From Lotus japonicus (taxonomy: Eukaryota > Streptophyta > Magnoliopsida > Fabales > Fabaceae): DNA of 64,000 nucleotides. Numbering within the stretch: position 1 is the stretch's first letter; the number at the start of each line of letters is the position of its first letter. The DNA lies in the NCBI RefSeq assembly GCF_012489685.1, contig NC_080044.1, forward strand, positions 65,334,732 to 65,398,731, read 5' to 3'. The translations under genes and the position numbers were made by a program. The notes beneath the pieces were generated by a model. That model made no database searches. It saw only the letters and a program-made list of their open reading frames with translations, and had not been told where the DNA came from. Positions 1 through 16,555 of the stretch are shown here, one piece after another.

Positions 1-106
1 TGTTCATGACATTGATCACTTTCTGATAACTTCTATGCCTACAACTGCAAATTCCTGAGCTGGAGGTACCACTTGCCTTTACCCACCCACTACTTGTATT
101 GTCACC

Positions 107-3100
107 ATGTGTGTGCAGGACGGTGAGCAAGTTGCTCAAGATATGGAGGGAGAAGTTGATAACAACAGAAGAAGGGTGTCATGGCCTTTGCATTGTGTTC
201 CCTTGCATACCCAGATGGAAAACATGGAAAAAGACTCTTCTCAAAGAGACCAATTCAGTGTTGCAAATTCATTTCCTGTAAGAATTTGGGTTCCCTGGTC
301 CTCTCTTCCATTTGTTGCTTAATGGGTTGTCAAATTTTTCCCTGTTTTTTTATTTGTTCTGTTTTTTGCGTATACTATAAGCTAGTTTTTGAAGATACTC
401 TTTCAATCAGGCTTGTTGGACTTCCATAATCCATAGTGCTTAATAGCTTATGGGCTTTAATTACTGTTTTTTCTTCATTTTGTTGAGGCAATTTTTTTTT
501 ATCCAATTGTCCTTTTTCAGTTAGACATTGGTTTGTATCCATATACATGGCTGCTCATCCTTTCCTAGAATGATGCTTGTGAGTTTTCAGTGGAAGAAAA
601 CCTGCAAATGAAATGTGATTTTTAAGGGTGAAGGGATCTTGAATTTCTCTCAGATGTGAGGATCAAAGGCTAGCTGATGCTAGCCTTTCATAGAAGATGT
701 GATTCTTTGATGTATTGAAGTCTACTAACATGTTTGGATTCACGCTTAAATCTCTCAGAATTAATTCTGCTACCACAAAAGCTACTAAGAGTAGCTTTAC
801 TAGCCTTTTTCGTAGAATTAATTCTCCTTCGAACGTGAAAATCTACGGTGTATCAAAACATGCACTAAATTTGTGTACCTGGTAAAATAAAGTGGAATTT
901 GATTGTGCTATCAGTTGAATCATCATTTACAGTGTAAATTATGATCATTGTTCATATTCTAAAGGATTCTTATTTGTTAGGCTAGTAATTGTGTTTGTAT
1001 ACTTTCTGAGACTTTTATATTTCTTACTCTTCATGGATTTCTTGAATCTTGAGGTTGCTTAGCATCTTCTATATTTTAACCTTTTCTCTGCATAGTGTTT
1101 CCACTTTCCACTATCTTGTCTCATTTGTTTCTTTGTTTTCTGCTGTGGTACCTTTTTAGCTGGAAAGCATATGTGAGGATGCAGAAACTACCGAGAAAAA
1201 ACATAACATGATGAATTTTGTCCCTACTCTTCGGTCTGGAGAGTGGTCTGATATTGGAGGTCGCCCTTACATGGAGGATACCCACATATGCATTGGAGAC
1301 TTGGCAAAGAAATTTGGATATAATGTGCTCGGCGAGGAAGCCATTTCCTTCTATGGTGTAAGCAATCTTATTGACATAGCATGTCTAGATCAGCTTCTCT
1401 TAATCAATTCTAAGACTTGTGAAAAGCTTCCTCGCGGAATTCTCGGAATTGATCCTGAGTTCCTGACTTTAGAATCAACTGTAGAAGAGTTTCCAAACAT
1501 GCACTAAGCTAATTACCGGTTGTCAGAAATTTCATGGCTCAGAAGTTTCCTATCCTACAAATTTAGCAAGCAAATGAACTCGTAGTTAGATTTTATTCAA
1601 CTAGACAATGACCAGATAACATTATATGATGCTATGAATCAAAGTTAGGAGATATAAGATCATGTCTTCCATAATATTTTTCTTGTTTCAATTTTTCCAA
1701 TGGTGAGATTGTAGTTTTTCTTTTTCATCATTGCCATACTCCTCTTCCCCTTTTAGACCTGAAAAGGTGTGCGTAAAACAAATTATACAAGCTAGAAAAA
1801 TTCACTCCGGGCAAAAAGAGGATAAACATCTATTAGCCATCTTTTGTAGGGCGATATACATCTTTTCAATCAGGATTTGACATGTAAGGGCAAATGGATT
1901 TCTATGCAGGTATTTGATGGACATGGAGGGAAGAGTGCGGCACAATTTGTCCGTGATCATCTGCCGAGGGTGATTGTTGAGGATGCAGACTTCCCTTTGG
2001 AACTTGAGAAGGTGGTGACAAAGTCATTTTTGGAGACTGATGCAGAGTTTGCTAAGACATGCTCTAGTGAGTCTTCGGGTACAACTGCACTCACTGCAAT
2101 TATATTGGGAAGGTTAGCATTCATCTCCATAGTTCTTATTGCGTGCTTGGATCAGCGTTTGTCACAATAGATTTTGGTAAAATTGATTATACTAAAAATG
2201 AGCTGGAAGTGAAGTGAATTACGTTTAGATACATTTATGAAAAAGTGAGTTTTGTTGGATAATGTTGTGAAATTGAGTTGTAAAATCTCACAATTGATTA
2301 TGTTCAACACAGAAACTACTAGCTCTAGCTTCTACTAGAGTTGATGGCTCTCAAATATCAATATTTTCATCCATAATTGATTTTACTCTACTAAAACTGA
2401 TTTTGCAGTTTCCCAACGGAAAACCAAACACACTTCTAGGCCTTTATAGCCACATGATAGTGTTCCAACTTCCCAGCTCATTTGTGAAAGGCATACTACT
2501 TTAAAGTCAGATGCAGTGTCTAACATCACAAGATCTTTACTTTCAGGATTTATTCTTGTTCACTTATAATATCAAATAATAGGACCCTGTTGAACTGTTT
2601 TGAATAGACATTTGATGCTGCAAAATAAATGTCATTTGTCCTGTTCAGGTCTTTACTTGTAGCCAACGCCGGAGACTGCCGCGCTGTTCTATCCCGGTCT
2701 GGAGCGGTCATGGAAATGTCCAAGGATCACAGGCCCTTGTGCATGAAAGAAAGGACGCGGGTCGAGTCTCTAGGAGGATTCATTGATGACGGCTACCTGA
2801 ATGGTCAGTTAGGTGTCACTCGTGCTCTAGGCGACTGGCATCTTGAAGGAATGAAGGAAATGAGTGGAAGAGGAGGACCCTTGAGTGCCGAGCCTGAACT
2901 TAAACTGGTGACACTGACCAAGGAAGATGAATTCCTGATAATCGGCAGTGATGGAATCTGGGACGTTTTTCGCAGCCAAAATGCCGTTGATTTTGCTCGA
3001 AGGAGGCTTCAAGAGCACAATGATGTGAGACAGTGTTGCAAGGAAATTATAGGGGAAGCAATGAAGAGAGGAGCAACAGACAACTTGACAGTTGTGATGG

Positions 3101-3210
3101 TGTGTTTTCACTCAGATCCACCACCACCTGTGGTTGTTGAAAGGCCTAGATTCAGGAGAAGTATATCTGCTGAGGGACTGCAGAATCTTAAATGTCTGCT
3201 AGAAGGATAG
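107..3210 (+). CDS. Protein phosphatase 2C (PPM family Ser/Thr phosphatase), 4 exons
   Basis: Mn/Mg-dependent Ser/Thr phosphatase, probably in nucleus or cytosol since no signal peptide is seen. Exons 107-277, 1160-1357, 1910-2112 and 2649-3210 join in frame across GT-AG introns to give 377 aa, normal for a plant PP2C. Conserved motifs are all present in order: YMEDTH (motif 1, about aa 87), DGHGG (metal site, about aa 126), SGTTA, NAGDCRAV, LGVTRALGDW, GSDGIWDV and ATDNLTV, so the metal-binding acidic residues look intact. The tail RRSISAEGL is typical of the plant group that includes DBP1 and PP2C13/43-like proteins; I cannot name the orthologue. The ATG at 107 has a good context (caccATG). 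However, TGTGTGCAG just after it could also be a splice acceptor, so the true N-terminus might lie in an exon upstream of the window. Confidence 0.93.
665..688. repeat. Perfect 10-bp stem, 4-nt loop hairpin in PP2C intron 1
   Basis: AAAGGCTAGC at 665-674 is followed by TGAT and then its exact reverse complement GCTAGCCTTT at 679-688. It lies about 40 bp upstream of a MITE in the same intron. No function can be assigned. Confidence 0.7.
729..864. mobile_element. Tourist-like MITE in PP2C intron 1
   Basis: The left end CATGTTTGGATTC and the right end GTATCAAAACATGCAC are near inverted copies, each next to TAA. The interior folds on itself: AAAGCTACT/AGTAGCTTT at 777-797, and two copies of AGAATTAATTCT. 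It has the same terminal signature as the MITEs at 39543-39690 and 41728-41852. Ends are accurate to a few bases because the left tip is eroded. Confidence 0.6.
2222..2437. mobile_element. Degenerate MITE-like repeat in PP2C intron 3
   Basis: The segment runs from a left end with GTTTAGATACATTTATGAAA to a right end with AACCAAACACAC. It resembles 33438-33668, where the same ATACATTTATGAAAAAGTGA, CAATTGATTAT and AATCAAACACAC blocks occur in the same order. Two copies with shared ends and middle suggest a dispersed MITE family. Exact ends and target duplication were not resolved. Confidence 0.5.
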
Positions 3211-4449
3211 AGCATTCTTCTCTGCAAGATGATTTTTCTTCTATTGTTTTTTGAGCTGAGAATGTGTACATAAATTTATCTGTACCTTCCCACTTCCTCT
3301 TGTCATTGATCCTTAAGGGGATAGAGAAAGATACTAACTGGGATGCCAAATTCAAATAAAATGTATACCATTGTATGGTTGTTTTTTTCCCATTGTTACT
3401 GGGAAAATATGTATATCTTGGACAATGTGAGTTGTGCAAACAACATGACAAGCATTTAATTTCTCAGTAATTTAATCTGTTTTGCTGTCAAGCATCTTAC
3501 GGTAGATGGGCTATATATGCAGATGCACCAAGCTACCTACACTAGTACTAGTACTACATCATGTCTTTTTCCCTTAAGATCTAATTTGATCAAAATAAGT
3601 AAACACCTATAATGGATAGGATCTGGAAACTGTTCTGGAGCGTGACATTCCTCCCAACTCTGATGAAAGGAAAAAAAACATAGAAAACACTACTAAAATT
3701 GTTTTAATTCCACTCATGGAAAAGTATGTTTGATATTAATTATCAAGGGGCCCCTGATATGGTTGAAGCAACATAAATTGACTAACCACATCAGAATTCA
3801 AAATCACTTTATCATCCAACAACCACCTCCTAAATGCCACATAAAGAAAATAGTAGTATACCAACATAAATGATGCAGACAGGCTTGAAAAGTGGAATAC
3901 AACATGAACATTAGACAAGAGTACCAAAACGATTGAGAAAGCGATTTACACCAGCCATTTAGCGAATTGTTCACATCCATAAAATCTAGATCACAGACAA
4001 ATATATCATAAGTGCAGTTCTGCATCAGCTGGTTGTGTTTTGGCTCATGCTATAATTGTTACACAGTAGCTTCATCGAAAATAGAATTCTCTTAAACCTA
4101 TGTGGTATCTTTCATACAATTAACTTCTTTTTTCTTTCTAAGTGTTTTGTTTCCTACAATAAGTTATAAGATCAACATGATCCAATCAACACAATTAGAT
4201 AGAAACAAGAAAGCTTTTTTCAATTGGACAATAGACTGATAATTCAATTCTCTTTCAGTGACATAAGAGCTTGCATCAGTACGTGAAATAGCTGTGCCAA
4301 ACCCCTGCCAACTCACGAGTACTGCACCAATAATTTGCTTGTATCATGCAACTGCTTGTACTCAGTTTCACAGTGGAACAGGCTTAACTCCTGAGCTTCT
4401 GAGAAAAATCCAAAATGAAGATCAAATCGAGCAGAAACTTTAGTGAAGA
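3211..4449. other. Convergent intergenic region between PP2C and the U5 snRNP GTPase gene
   Basis: It should hold the 3' UTR of the PP2C gene on the left and the 3' UTR of the minus-strand GTPase gene on the right. Short reading frames here have no recognisable domains. A small CTAGTACTAGTACTA tandem lies near 3541-3556. I see no gene. Confidence 0.6.
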
Positions 4450-9200
<4,751 letters not shown>

Positions 9201-9374
9201 TTTGGAAGATGCAGTGAGATTGGAGAGAGTTGAGTGTGGTGTAGAGTGTGAGCTTCAGAGAAGAAGGGGTTTTTTTGGGTTTAGGGTAAGAAGAGAAGTG
9301 AGTAGAGGGAATGGAAGATGGGAATTGCAGGAGAGTGGGCTGGGCTAGGCTGAGTTGATGGGCCTTAACTCTTA

Positions 9375-9763
9375 GGGGGCGTTTGTTTCAAGGAATATGA
9401 TTACCGGTGTTATTCCTGGGTAAATTTTATAAATGTGTTTGGTAAGTATTTTGTATTCTCGGGAACATTTTAAAATTTTCTTAATTTAAAAATTAAAAAA
9501 ACTTAAAAATAAAGGTAAAAATGATAAATTGTTGAAGAAGTGGGAAGTTACATTCATCTTTCCCATGGGAATGTAAGATTCCCAACCTTTTTCATGGGAA
9601 TCAATATGAAGGAAATCATGGGAATGGTGGAAGTTATTTTATTCCCGGGAATGATTAATACCCAGGAATCATAGTTTCCAATATTGTAACAAACGCAGGA
9701 ATGTTCATTCTCAACCTTCATATTCCCGGGAATCTCTTTCCAAATCTTGAAACAAACGCCTCC
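9375..9763. mobile_element. Harbinger/Tourist-type MITE, 389 bp
   Basis: The left end GGGGGCGTTTGTTTCAAG and the right end CTTGAAACAAACGCCTCC are inverted copies with one mismatch, flanked by TTA at 9372-9374 and 9764-9766. The interior is AT-rich, carries GGAAT/ATTCC motifs on both arms and has no coding capacity. It sits about 175 bp upstream of the CLO start codon, so it is in or next to that promoter. Confidence 0.88.
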
Positions 9764-9766
9764 TTA

Positions 9767-10541
9767 GGGAGCCTTTGTTAGAGAGTTCAATTTCACATCA
9801 CACTTTTTGGTAAAATATTATAATATCTCAACTTAAATTCTTTATCGAGTTCTGAAAACCCAAAATGTGTGGTACTCTTTCAGGATTTTAAAACCCGAAA
9901 CATAATTCATAGTTTCATACTATTTGTTTTGGGTTTTCGATTTTCGAAACAAAAAACTAAACACTTTCGAGAATTTTAAAACTCGGCTTATGTTATTTTT
10001 AACATATATTGTACTTTTGTTTCCGAGTTTTAAAAAAAGGAATGTTTATCAAATGTGTTTCAGATTTTTAATTCCTGAAACACAAATCCAAACATTTCTG
10101 TGAATTTTAAAACCCGATATATGTTCCGGATTTTAAAAACTGAAATTTAAAATAAGATGTTCGTGTTTTGAGTTTTACAACTCAGAATGCTCCAACAAAT
10201 GAATAAAAGGATGAGGGAAATGAATGGAGAGAGGGGAAATGGGTATTTTGGAGTATTGAAATTTTAAGTAGGGTGAGAAATTAAATGGGTGGGATGAGAA
10301 ATTTAACACTTGTTTGTTACGTGGGTTTTAAAATGCATTCTTGAGAATAAGAGTGCGAGATAGAAAATTCTCATGTTTTGGTATAAGAATAGAAAAATAG
10401 ATAGTTAGATGTGAAATATTCTCGAGTATCAGATTTTCTCACATTTATACGTTGCAAGTGGTTAGCAATTCACATCTTATTCTTCGTGTGTGTTCGTGAG
10501 CTCCATTTGCAGCTGCTCACAGTTAGGGTTCTTCTCCTTAA
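9767..10541. other. AT-rich intergenic DNA with degenerate short repeats
   Basis: There is no credible gene. The stretch 9840-10190 repeats loosely related blocks such as GATTTTAAAACCCG, GAATTTTAAAACTCGG and GAATTTTAAAACCCG in both orientations, which suggests an old decayed repeat. I could not find boundaries or a target duplication. Confidence 0.4.
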
Positions 10542-10550
10542 TTCTCCTTT

Positions 10551-10698
10551 GGCTTAATTGCACTTTTGGTCCCCCACTTATACCAATTGTGCGATTTTGA
10601 TCCTTAAAAAAAAATAGCAATTTTCATCCCCCACGTTACCTATCGTTTGCACTTTTAGTTTTCCGTCTCATTCCATCCAAAATTTAACGGTTTCTGGG
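10551..10698 (+). repeat. MULE left terminal inverted repeat
   Basis: It matches the reverse complement of 20430-20578 over about 150 bp with scattered mismatches. Shared blocks include CTTATACCAATTGTGCGATTTTG and TTACCTATCGTTTGCA. Confidence 0.88.
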
Positions 10699-11021
10699 AT
10701 AAATAATAAATTTAAAATAATAAAATAATAAATCCCAGCAACCATCATCCATTATTCATCTTCTTCAAGCATCTTCTTCATCACATTTATTTGAATCTTG
10801 AAAAAACCAGAAATACATACCCCAAACCCAACAACCCCCAAAATTGACCCTAGGATTTTAGAAAGAGAGAAATAATCAGTCTGCATCATGGATACACACA
10901 AAGAACACCTAAATCCAGTCCATAAAATAAAATAAAATAAAAACCATTTCTTTTTCGTCCAAATCCAGCCACAAAAACCAAAAGTTTCAAACTTTAACAC
11001 AATACCCACATGCAATGTCAC

Positions 11022-11577
11022 TAGGGATGGCAACGGGTAGGATCAGGCACGGGTTTTACAATTACCAAACCCAAACCCAAACACAAACCCTTATGGGCGA
11101 TAAAATGAAATCCATGCCCAAATCCATTGGATTTCGGATTTACCCGAAACCCAAACTCATTAGTTACGTAGCAACTCAATCAAGAACTTACTTTCATATA
11201 AAAAAAAAGTGAATTTCATATAAAGAAAAAAAAATACTATTCATCATCCTCATCCATCACTAAAGTGAGACAACAATAGTTTAAAGTTTACTTTCTCAAA
11301 CATACAAAAGTACAATTAATCATCAAACACTAAGAACAAAGTTTATAAATATATATATATATATGAGGGTTTTTTTGTAATTTTATGTTTCAGGTATCTT
11401 TGGGTTCGGGTTTGGGCGGGTATGGGCACGGATTTAACTAATACCAAATCCAAACCCATAAATGGCTACAGTAACGGGCAAAACCCAAACCCAAATCCAG
11501 TCAACTCGGATTTTGCCCGTCAAATCAGATCGGGTTCGGGCGGGTACCCATGGGTTTGGGCAAAATTGCCATCCCTA
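11022..11577. mobile_element. hAT-type MITE, 556 bp, nested in the MULE
   Basis: Inverted ends TAGGGATGGCAA and TTGCCATCCCTA are perfect over 12 bp. They are flanked by an exact 8-bp duplication AATGTCAC at 11014-11021 and 11578-11585, the hAT hallmark. Subterminal regions carry runs of AAACCC on the left and GGGTTT/CGGGT on the right in inverted arrangement. An AT microsatellite lies at about 11349-11364. There is no transposase. Confidence 0.92.
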
Positions 11578-11967
11578 AATGTCACGAATTCATAGGAGAA
11601 TTAAAAGAAAAATCCAAAATTCAAAGGGCAATCTCAGCGTCTCTCTCCCATGAATCCTCTATGTATCTCACCAAGAGTTCTGAAATTTTCTCCTCTTCTT
11701 CTCCAAGAAGCCCTAGCCGCCACCTCCTCTCTCTCTCTCCCCCATGGAAGCGCCGTCACCACCTCCTTTACTTTCCTGATCGCACCACCGTCTCCTTTCC
11801 TCAACCAAAACCACGCCGCCGCCACCTCCTTTCCTTTCTGTCCTAGATCGCGGCGCCACCATCACTCTCTTTTTCTCAAAGCCGCTCCACCACCCAGTGC
11901 CGTCTTGTTCGCACACTAGTTCCAGCGCCACAACGACGCCGACGCTCGCCCTCTCTGTTCTTGTCGT
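11578..11967. other. MULE interior, GC-richer possible captured segment
   Basis: This part of the MULE is rich in CTC/CCACC and opens several overlapping Ser/Pro/His-rich frames, for example 11650-11919 +. Its composition differs from the AT-rich surroundings and resembles a plant 5' UTR plus first exon. The Gypsy insertion at 11968 cuts it, and it resumes at 20184. No domain is recognised. Confidence 0.35.
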
Positions 11968-12590
11968 TGTAAGACCCAAGATTTTAGAATTAAATAAATA
12001 AATAATTTCCAACTCACGCATAGGATTCTGTGTAAGCGTGAGAGGAACTTGACTTTCGTTTAATGTTTGGATTAGTATTATGAAGAAGAAAACGTTAGTA
12101 AACGACTAATTTACACTTAAAGACACGATGGAAACTAATTCCAAAAATCTTCAGAGAAATGCTAGAACTCCTCTTAATCCTTCCATGATAAGCGTTTCGA
12201 TACAAAACCCTGGAATGTACGAACATCCGATTCTAATTCTCGGAGGTTTGCCGAAACTAAATCACTGATAGTTCAAGAAACCTAAAATCAACGGACGATG
12301 AAGACTTTTCCTGTTCGGAGCTTCAAATAAAGATTTCATCAGCGTATGCCCACTCTAATCGACGTTCCAAATCTTTCTTCAGAAGGAAGTTTCTGCATCC
12401 GAGGTCAAAACCATAAAGTGCATTTTAAGCCGGTAAACATTAAAAACAAGCCTCGAAAACCAAAAATCATACTGATATTTCTTTGAAGAATTAGAAGATT
12501 CAGCGGGAAGATTATCGTGTCTAAAATACGTTGGAATCAGTAGAAAAAATCGGAATCGCAAAATTTTCATTTTTCCGCATTTTCCAAAAC

Positions 12591-12600
12591 CTATAAATAG
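12591..12600 (+). promoter_or_regulatory. TATA box of Gypsy 5' LTR
   Basis: CTATAAATAG occurs in a context matching plant TATA boxes. The equivalent site in the 3' LTR (17911-17920) reads CTGTAAATAG. The related solo LTR has CTATATATAG at 28871-28880 in the same relative position. Confidence 0.6.
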
Positions 12601-13922
12601 CTTGAAAATGAAAAAAAAAAACAAAAAAACAAAAAAAATCACAAAACACACACACATGGCCGTGGCTTTGGAGAGGAAGAGGAGGAAAAGTGATTTTTGC
12701 CAATTCTTGACCGATCGTCGTTCTGTTCGTTGCTACGCGTAGGCCTCGAGGTACTGATGCTTTTCCTTACCTCTGATCGTAAATTCTGTCGCTTTTCTCT
12801 ATGTCTTTCTGTGCTCAAAGTTTTGAGCTTTTTGTAAAACTGTCCAAATAACTTGATTTTAGTGTCTAAACTTATTCCCTACGTGCTCCTGAGCATGTTT
12901 AGCGGATTACATTTCGCCGAATCTCGTCGAATCGCCGCAGAACTTCAATTCTGCTCAAGAACCCATTTTTATGCTGAGGTTCAGCTTTTTGGATCAAAAA
13001 CTCTCGACTGAGCTTAGCTTTAGTAGGATTAGTTGTTATAAATGTCGTTAGGATCGACCCCATCTAATTTGTTTTTCGAAATTCTGATTTTGAGTTTCCG
13101 AGCTAAAAATATTGACCAAAATACCCCTGCGACAGTTTTCGACCCGATAATTTTTCTGAGAGTTTCCCTGGCCTAGATATCGCCTAAGAATACCTAGGAA
13201 TTGATTTAGATCGAAGAAAAAGTTTGAAAACCCTATTTTTCATAGTGGCCGAAACCTATTTGCTTGGGTACCGTGTCCAAAAATAATTTTTGGGTCTCTA
13301 TGACCTGAGCCATTGCGTAGCTCTTTCAATTGTCGAAATTTTGGCGCCGGTTTCGTGTCATTCCGAGTTCTGTAGCTCGAGTTATGCTCGGTTTAGCGAA
13401 CGAAGTCTCCGTTGTCAATTTGTGCCTAAATAGGAACTCTGAAGCTTTAGAGGCTTTCTTTACGATTTCGATTAGTATTAGTAGATCGTGTTACTTCTAG
13501 TGAAGCTTGTGTTGATGAATGTGTTTTCTTTGTTCTAGGTTCGCAATTTCCATGCCCAACTTCTACTCACGAAGGTAAGGGTAACTCAGTTTTAGAGCGT
13601 CTTTGAGTCCTGCCTGCTTTTATCGCACTGCATGCGTTTGAGATGAAGATGTTTATGTTGATTGGCATTTGATTATGATTGTTGTGCTGAACTGGGAAAA
13701 TGTTTTTCTGGAGGCTTCGGCCTAGTGAACTTATTGAGACGTGTGTCTCCGTTTTCTGAGAGGCTTCGGCCGTTTACTGGTTTCTGTCATTGAACTGAGT
13801 TGGTATGCAATTGAAATGATTTATGTTCGCTGATAATAGGAATAACATGTGGTTACTCCGAATTAATAATTGGTTTGGGCAGTGTTGTTGATTGGCTTGA
13901 CATTTAGGGCCTAAGCCTAAGA

Positions 13923-14186
13923 GGCGATCAGGTGATTGTGTTCACCTGGTTGTTCCGCCTTGTGTGGCGATAAGCGGCAATGAGGTGGTTGTGTCCACCC
14001 GATTGTCCCGCCTTGTGTGGCGCAATAAGTGGCTGTCAGGTGATTGTGTTCACCTGGTTGTCCCGTCTTGTGTGACGTATAAGTGGCTGTCAGGTGATCG
14101 TGTTCACCTGGTTGTCCCGTCTTGTGTGACGTATAAGTGGCTGTCAGGTGATTGTGTTCACCTGGTTGTCCCGTCTGTTGAGACTT
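13923..14186. repeat. LTR minisatellite: five ~54-bp units, each with an internal palindrome
   Basis: Five imperfect tandem units each carry CAGGTGATTGTGTTCACCTG or a variant, in which CAGGTGA and TCACCTG are inverted. Units are followed by GTTGTCCCG and CTTGTGTGRCG. The 3' LTR array (about 19232-19441) has only four units, which accounts for most of the LTR length difference. Confidence 0.85.
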
Positions 14187-14924
14187 TATTGATCGACTCA
14201 TATTGTTGGTTTATTGTTATCTGATATGTTAAGTGGTTGACAACTGAGTTAATCTATTTTGTTGAGGATTGTCGATATCTGATTTGTCGTTATATTGTTG
14301 AGGATTATTGATATCCGAATTGAGGTTATATTGTTGAGGATTTTGATATCTGATTTGATGTTATATGTTAAGTTGTTGATATATGAGTATAGTTATGTTG
14401 CTGGTTTATCTACCATGCTAGGTAATTAAATTTGAATAACATGATTTTCTCTCTTATACATGGTAATTGCATGGAGTTAACCCTTTCTATTTGCTACTTG
14501 TTGTTTGGGCGCTTAACGCTATTAGGCGATGGAGAGCCTTCCGCTGAAGCTTAGCTGTTTTGAGTTGAAGATCGTGACCGTGGGCGGTCAAATAATGGTG
14601 GATGAAGCAGTTGCTTCTCCCTTTTTGGAGGAATGTGTCTGAGTTTCTTTTTCCATCTGAAAACTCTGTTGTTTAAACCTTATCTTCGCCACTTGTCTAA
14701 GTGAGCGTACTTATTTTGGAAACTTGCTTATGATATTGTAAGACACTATTATTATATGTCGGGAACGGGTTGTTTAATTAAGACTATGTTATGTATTAAA
14801 CTGTGTTTAGTTGTTTTGAAAAGGAAAAAAATTATCGTGTTTTATTAGGATTACGAAATAGTCCTTAGACTTTGTTAGGTTACTAATGTGACTCCTCAGT
14901 TGAGAAATTGGGGCGTTACAATTG

Positions 14925-14936
14925 TGGTATCAGAGC
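14925..14936 (+). other. Gypsy primer binding site (initiator-Met tRNA)
   Basis: TGGTATCAGAGC begins 4 bp after the 5' LTR and is complementary to the 3' end of plant initiator-Met tRNA. It is the minus-strand priming site. Confidence 0.9.
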
Positions 14937-15180
14937 TTTGGTTGAGAAACCAGAGCTTTTGGGTAGAGTGTCCGCTTAAGATGTTTGAACTCTGAGACCG
15001 ATTGATGGGGTGTCAATCGGAGGAAGAGTGTGCTTGATTACTGTTTATATAAATTATTCTTGAAGGTTGTTCGTAGGTGAATAACCTTATGCTAGTTATC
15101 GTTAATTATACATTTGATATAAGTATATACATAGTTAGTTATTATTATAGAACTTTGTGTTGTTCTAACCTGAGTATCTG

Positions 15181-16555
15181 TTGTGGTCTTTGATTGTTCA
15201 TGAAAACAGGAACAGGAGACTTCCACAACCGAACGAGACTGAAGGTTCAGACAGCATGAACCCGATGGAGCAAGCTATTGCTAATCTGACCGCCCTTATG
15301 GCACAACAAATTACTAACACTGCTGCACGAGAGGAAGCTGAAGCTCAACGTGCTGCTACTGCTGCTTTGGTGGCTGCACAAAACCATGCTGAAGAAAATG
15401 CTCGTCGTGTTCAGCGTGAGGAGCGTGAACTAGCTGCTTCTCAGACCAGGGGTCTGAACGATTTCAAGCGTCAGGATCCGCCGAAGTTCTCTGGGGGGCT
15501 TCGATCCGGAGGAGGCTGACTTATGGCTCCAGGAGTTGGAGAAGATCTTCACCTTTCTGCGTACCACTGCTGAGATGAAAGTGGATTATGCGACCTACCT
15601 GCTGACTGGTGAAGCTGAGTATTGGTGGCGTGGGGCTAGAGCTATGATGGAAGCCGACCATCAAGCCATCACTTGGGAGTGTTTCCGTGGAGCTTTCCTG
15701 GACAAGTACTTTCCTAAGAGTGCTAGAGCCGCTAAGGAAGCACAATTTCTGAGACTCCGTCAGGGGGGCATGACCGTTGCTGAGTATGCTGCAAAATTGG
15801 AGTCGTTGGAGAAACACTTTCGCTACTTTAGAGGATAGATAGATGAAGGCTATATGTGTGAGCGCTTCATTGATGGGCTGAGTTATGAGCTGCAGAAGGC
15901 GGTGCAACCGCTAGGGCTGAACCGCTACCAAGTGCTGGTGGAGAAGACCAAGGGAATCGAGGCCATTGATAACGCAAGGGGCAAGTACCGAGGTCTGAAC
16001 AAGTCTAACCAAGGAAGTGGAGGTCCGACAAGGAATAACCGAGGAAGAGACGACCAGGGCAAGCACTATCAGAAGAAGCCGTACCTCCGTTCTCAGGGTG
16101 AGGGAGCAGCTTCTGGGACTTTTTATCCCTCGGGCGGAAATGCAGTTGCACTTGGAACCCCGTCGATGAACCGAGAGGACGTGACTTGCTTTAGGTGCAA
16201 CAAAAAGGGGCATTTTGCTAATCGCTGTACTGAAGGTCCTCTGTTGTGCTGGAACTGCAACAAGCCAGGTCACACTGCCGTAGAGTGCAGGATTCCTAAA
16301 GTTGAGGTTGCCGGGAATGTTGCTGGGGCAAGGAGGCCTACTGCTGGTGGAAGGGTCTACTTCATCAGTGAAACTGAAGTTGATGAAAACGAGGGTCTAA
16401 TCCGCGGTACCCGCGAGATCCCGGGTAATTCCCTTATCGTACTATTTGATTATGGTGTTACACATTCTGTTATAGACTTAGCTTGTGTGACGTGGTTAAA
16501 GCTAGATGTGACAGAATTACTGTTCGACCTGATAGTATCTATCCTTGTTTCATAA
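15181..16555 (+). pseudogene. Gypsy gag (with start of protease), frameshifted
   Basis: Capsid and nucleocapsid precursor of the element. The likely start is the Met at 15256 (MNPMEQAIANL). The reading then shifts frame in a G-run at about 15491-15497, and an in-frame TAG follows at 15836. After 15854 it continues open to 16555. The retrotransposon-gag domain is clear (FLRTTAEMKVDYATYLL, EYWWRGAR, FRGAFLDKYFP). Two CCHC zinc knuckles follow: CFRCNKKGHFANRC (about 16189-16230) and CWNCNKPGHTAVEC. The end carries a protease-like stretch, VLFDYGVTHSVID, where the catalytic DSG/DTG is replaced by DYG. Downstream pol is missing. Confidence 0.88.

Larger units (their letters stand above)
11968..14920 (+). 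repeat. Gypsy 5' LTR
   Basis: It begins TGTAAGACCC and ends GGGGCGTTACA. It contains a TATA box CTATAAATAG at 12591-12600 and a five-copy minisatellite at 13923-14186. It is nearly identical to the 3' LTR, so the insertion is recent. Confidence 0.93.

Noticed and set aside
13923..14186. Palindromic repeats considered as a CRISPR-like array
   Set aside because: The units are contiguous imperfect tandem repeats without unique spacers, within a plant LTR.
13917..14201. Minus-strand frame with repeated Thr/His/Gly units
   Set aside because: The repeats come from the ~54-bp LTR minisatellite, which stays open because the unit length is near a multiple of three.
15521..16273. Minus-strand frames opposite the Gypsy gag
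   Set aside because: They are shadows of gag, which carries clear gag and zinc-knuckle motifs on the plus strand.
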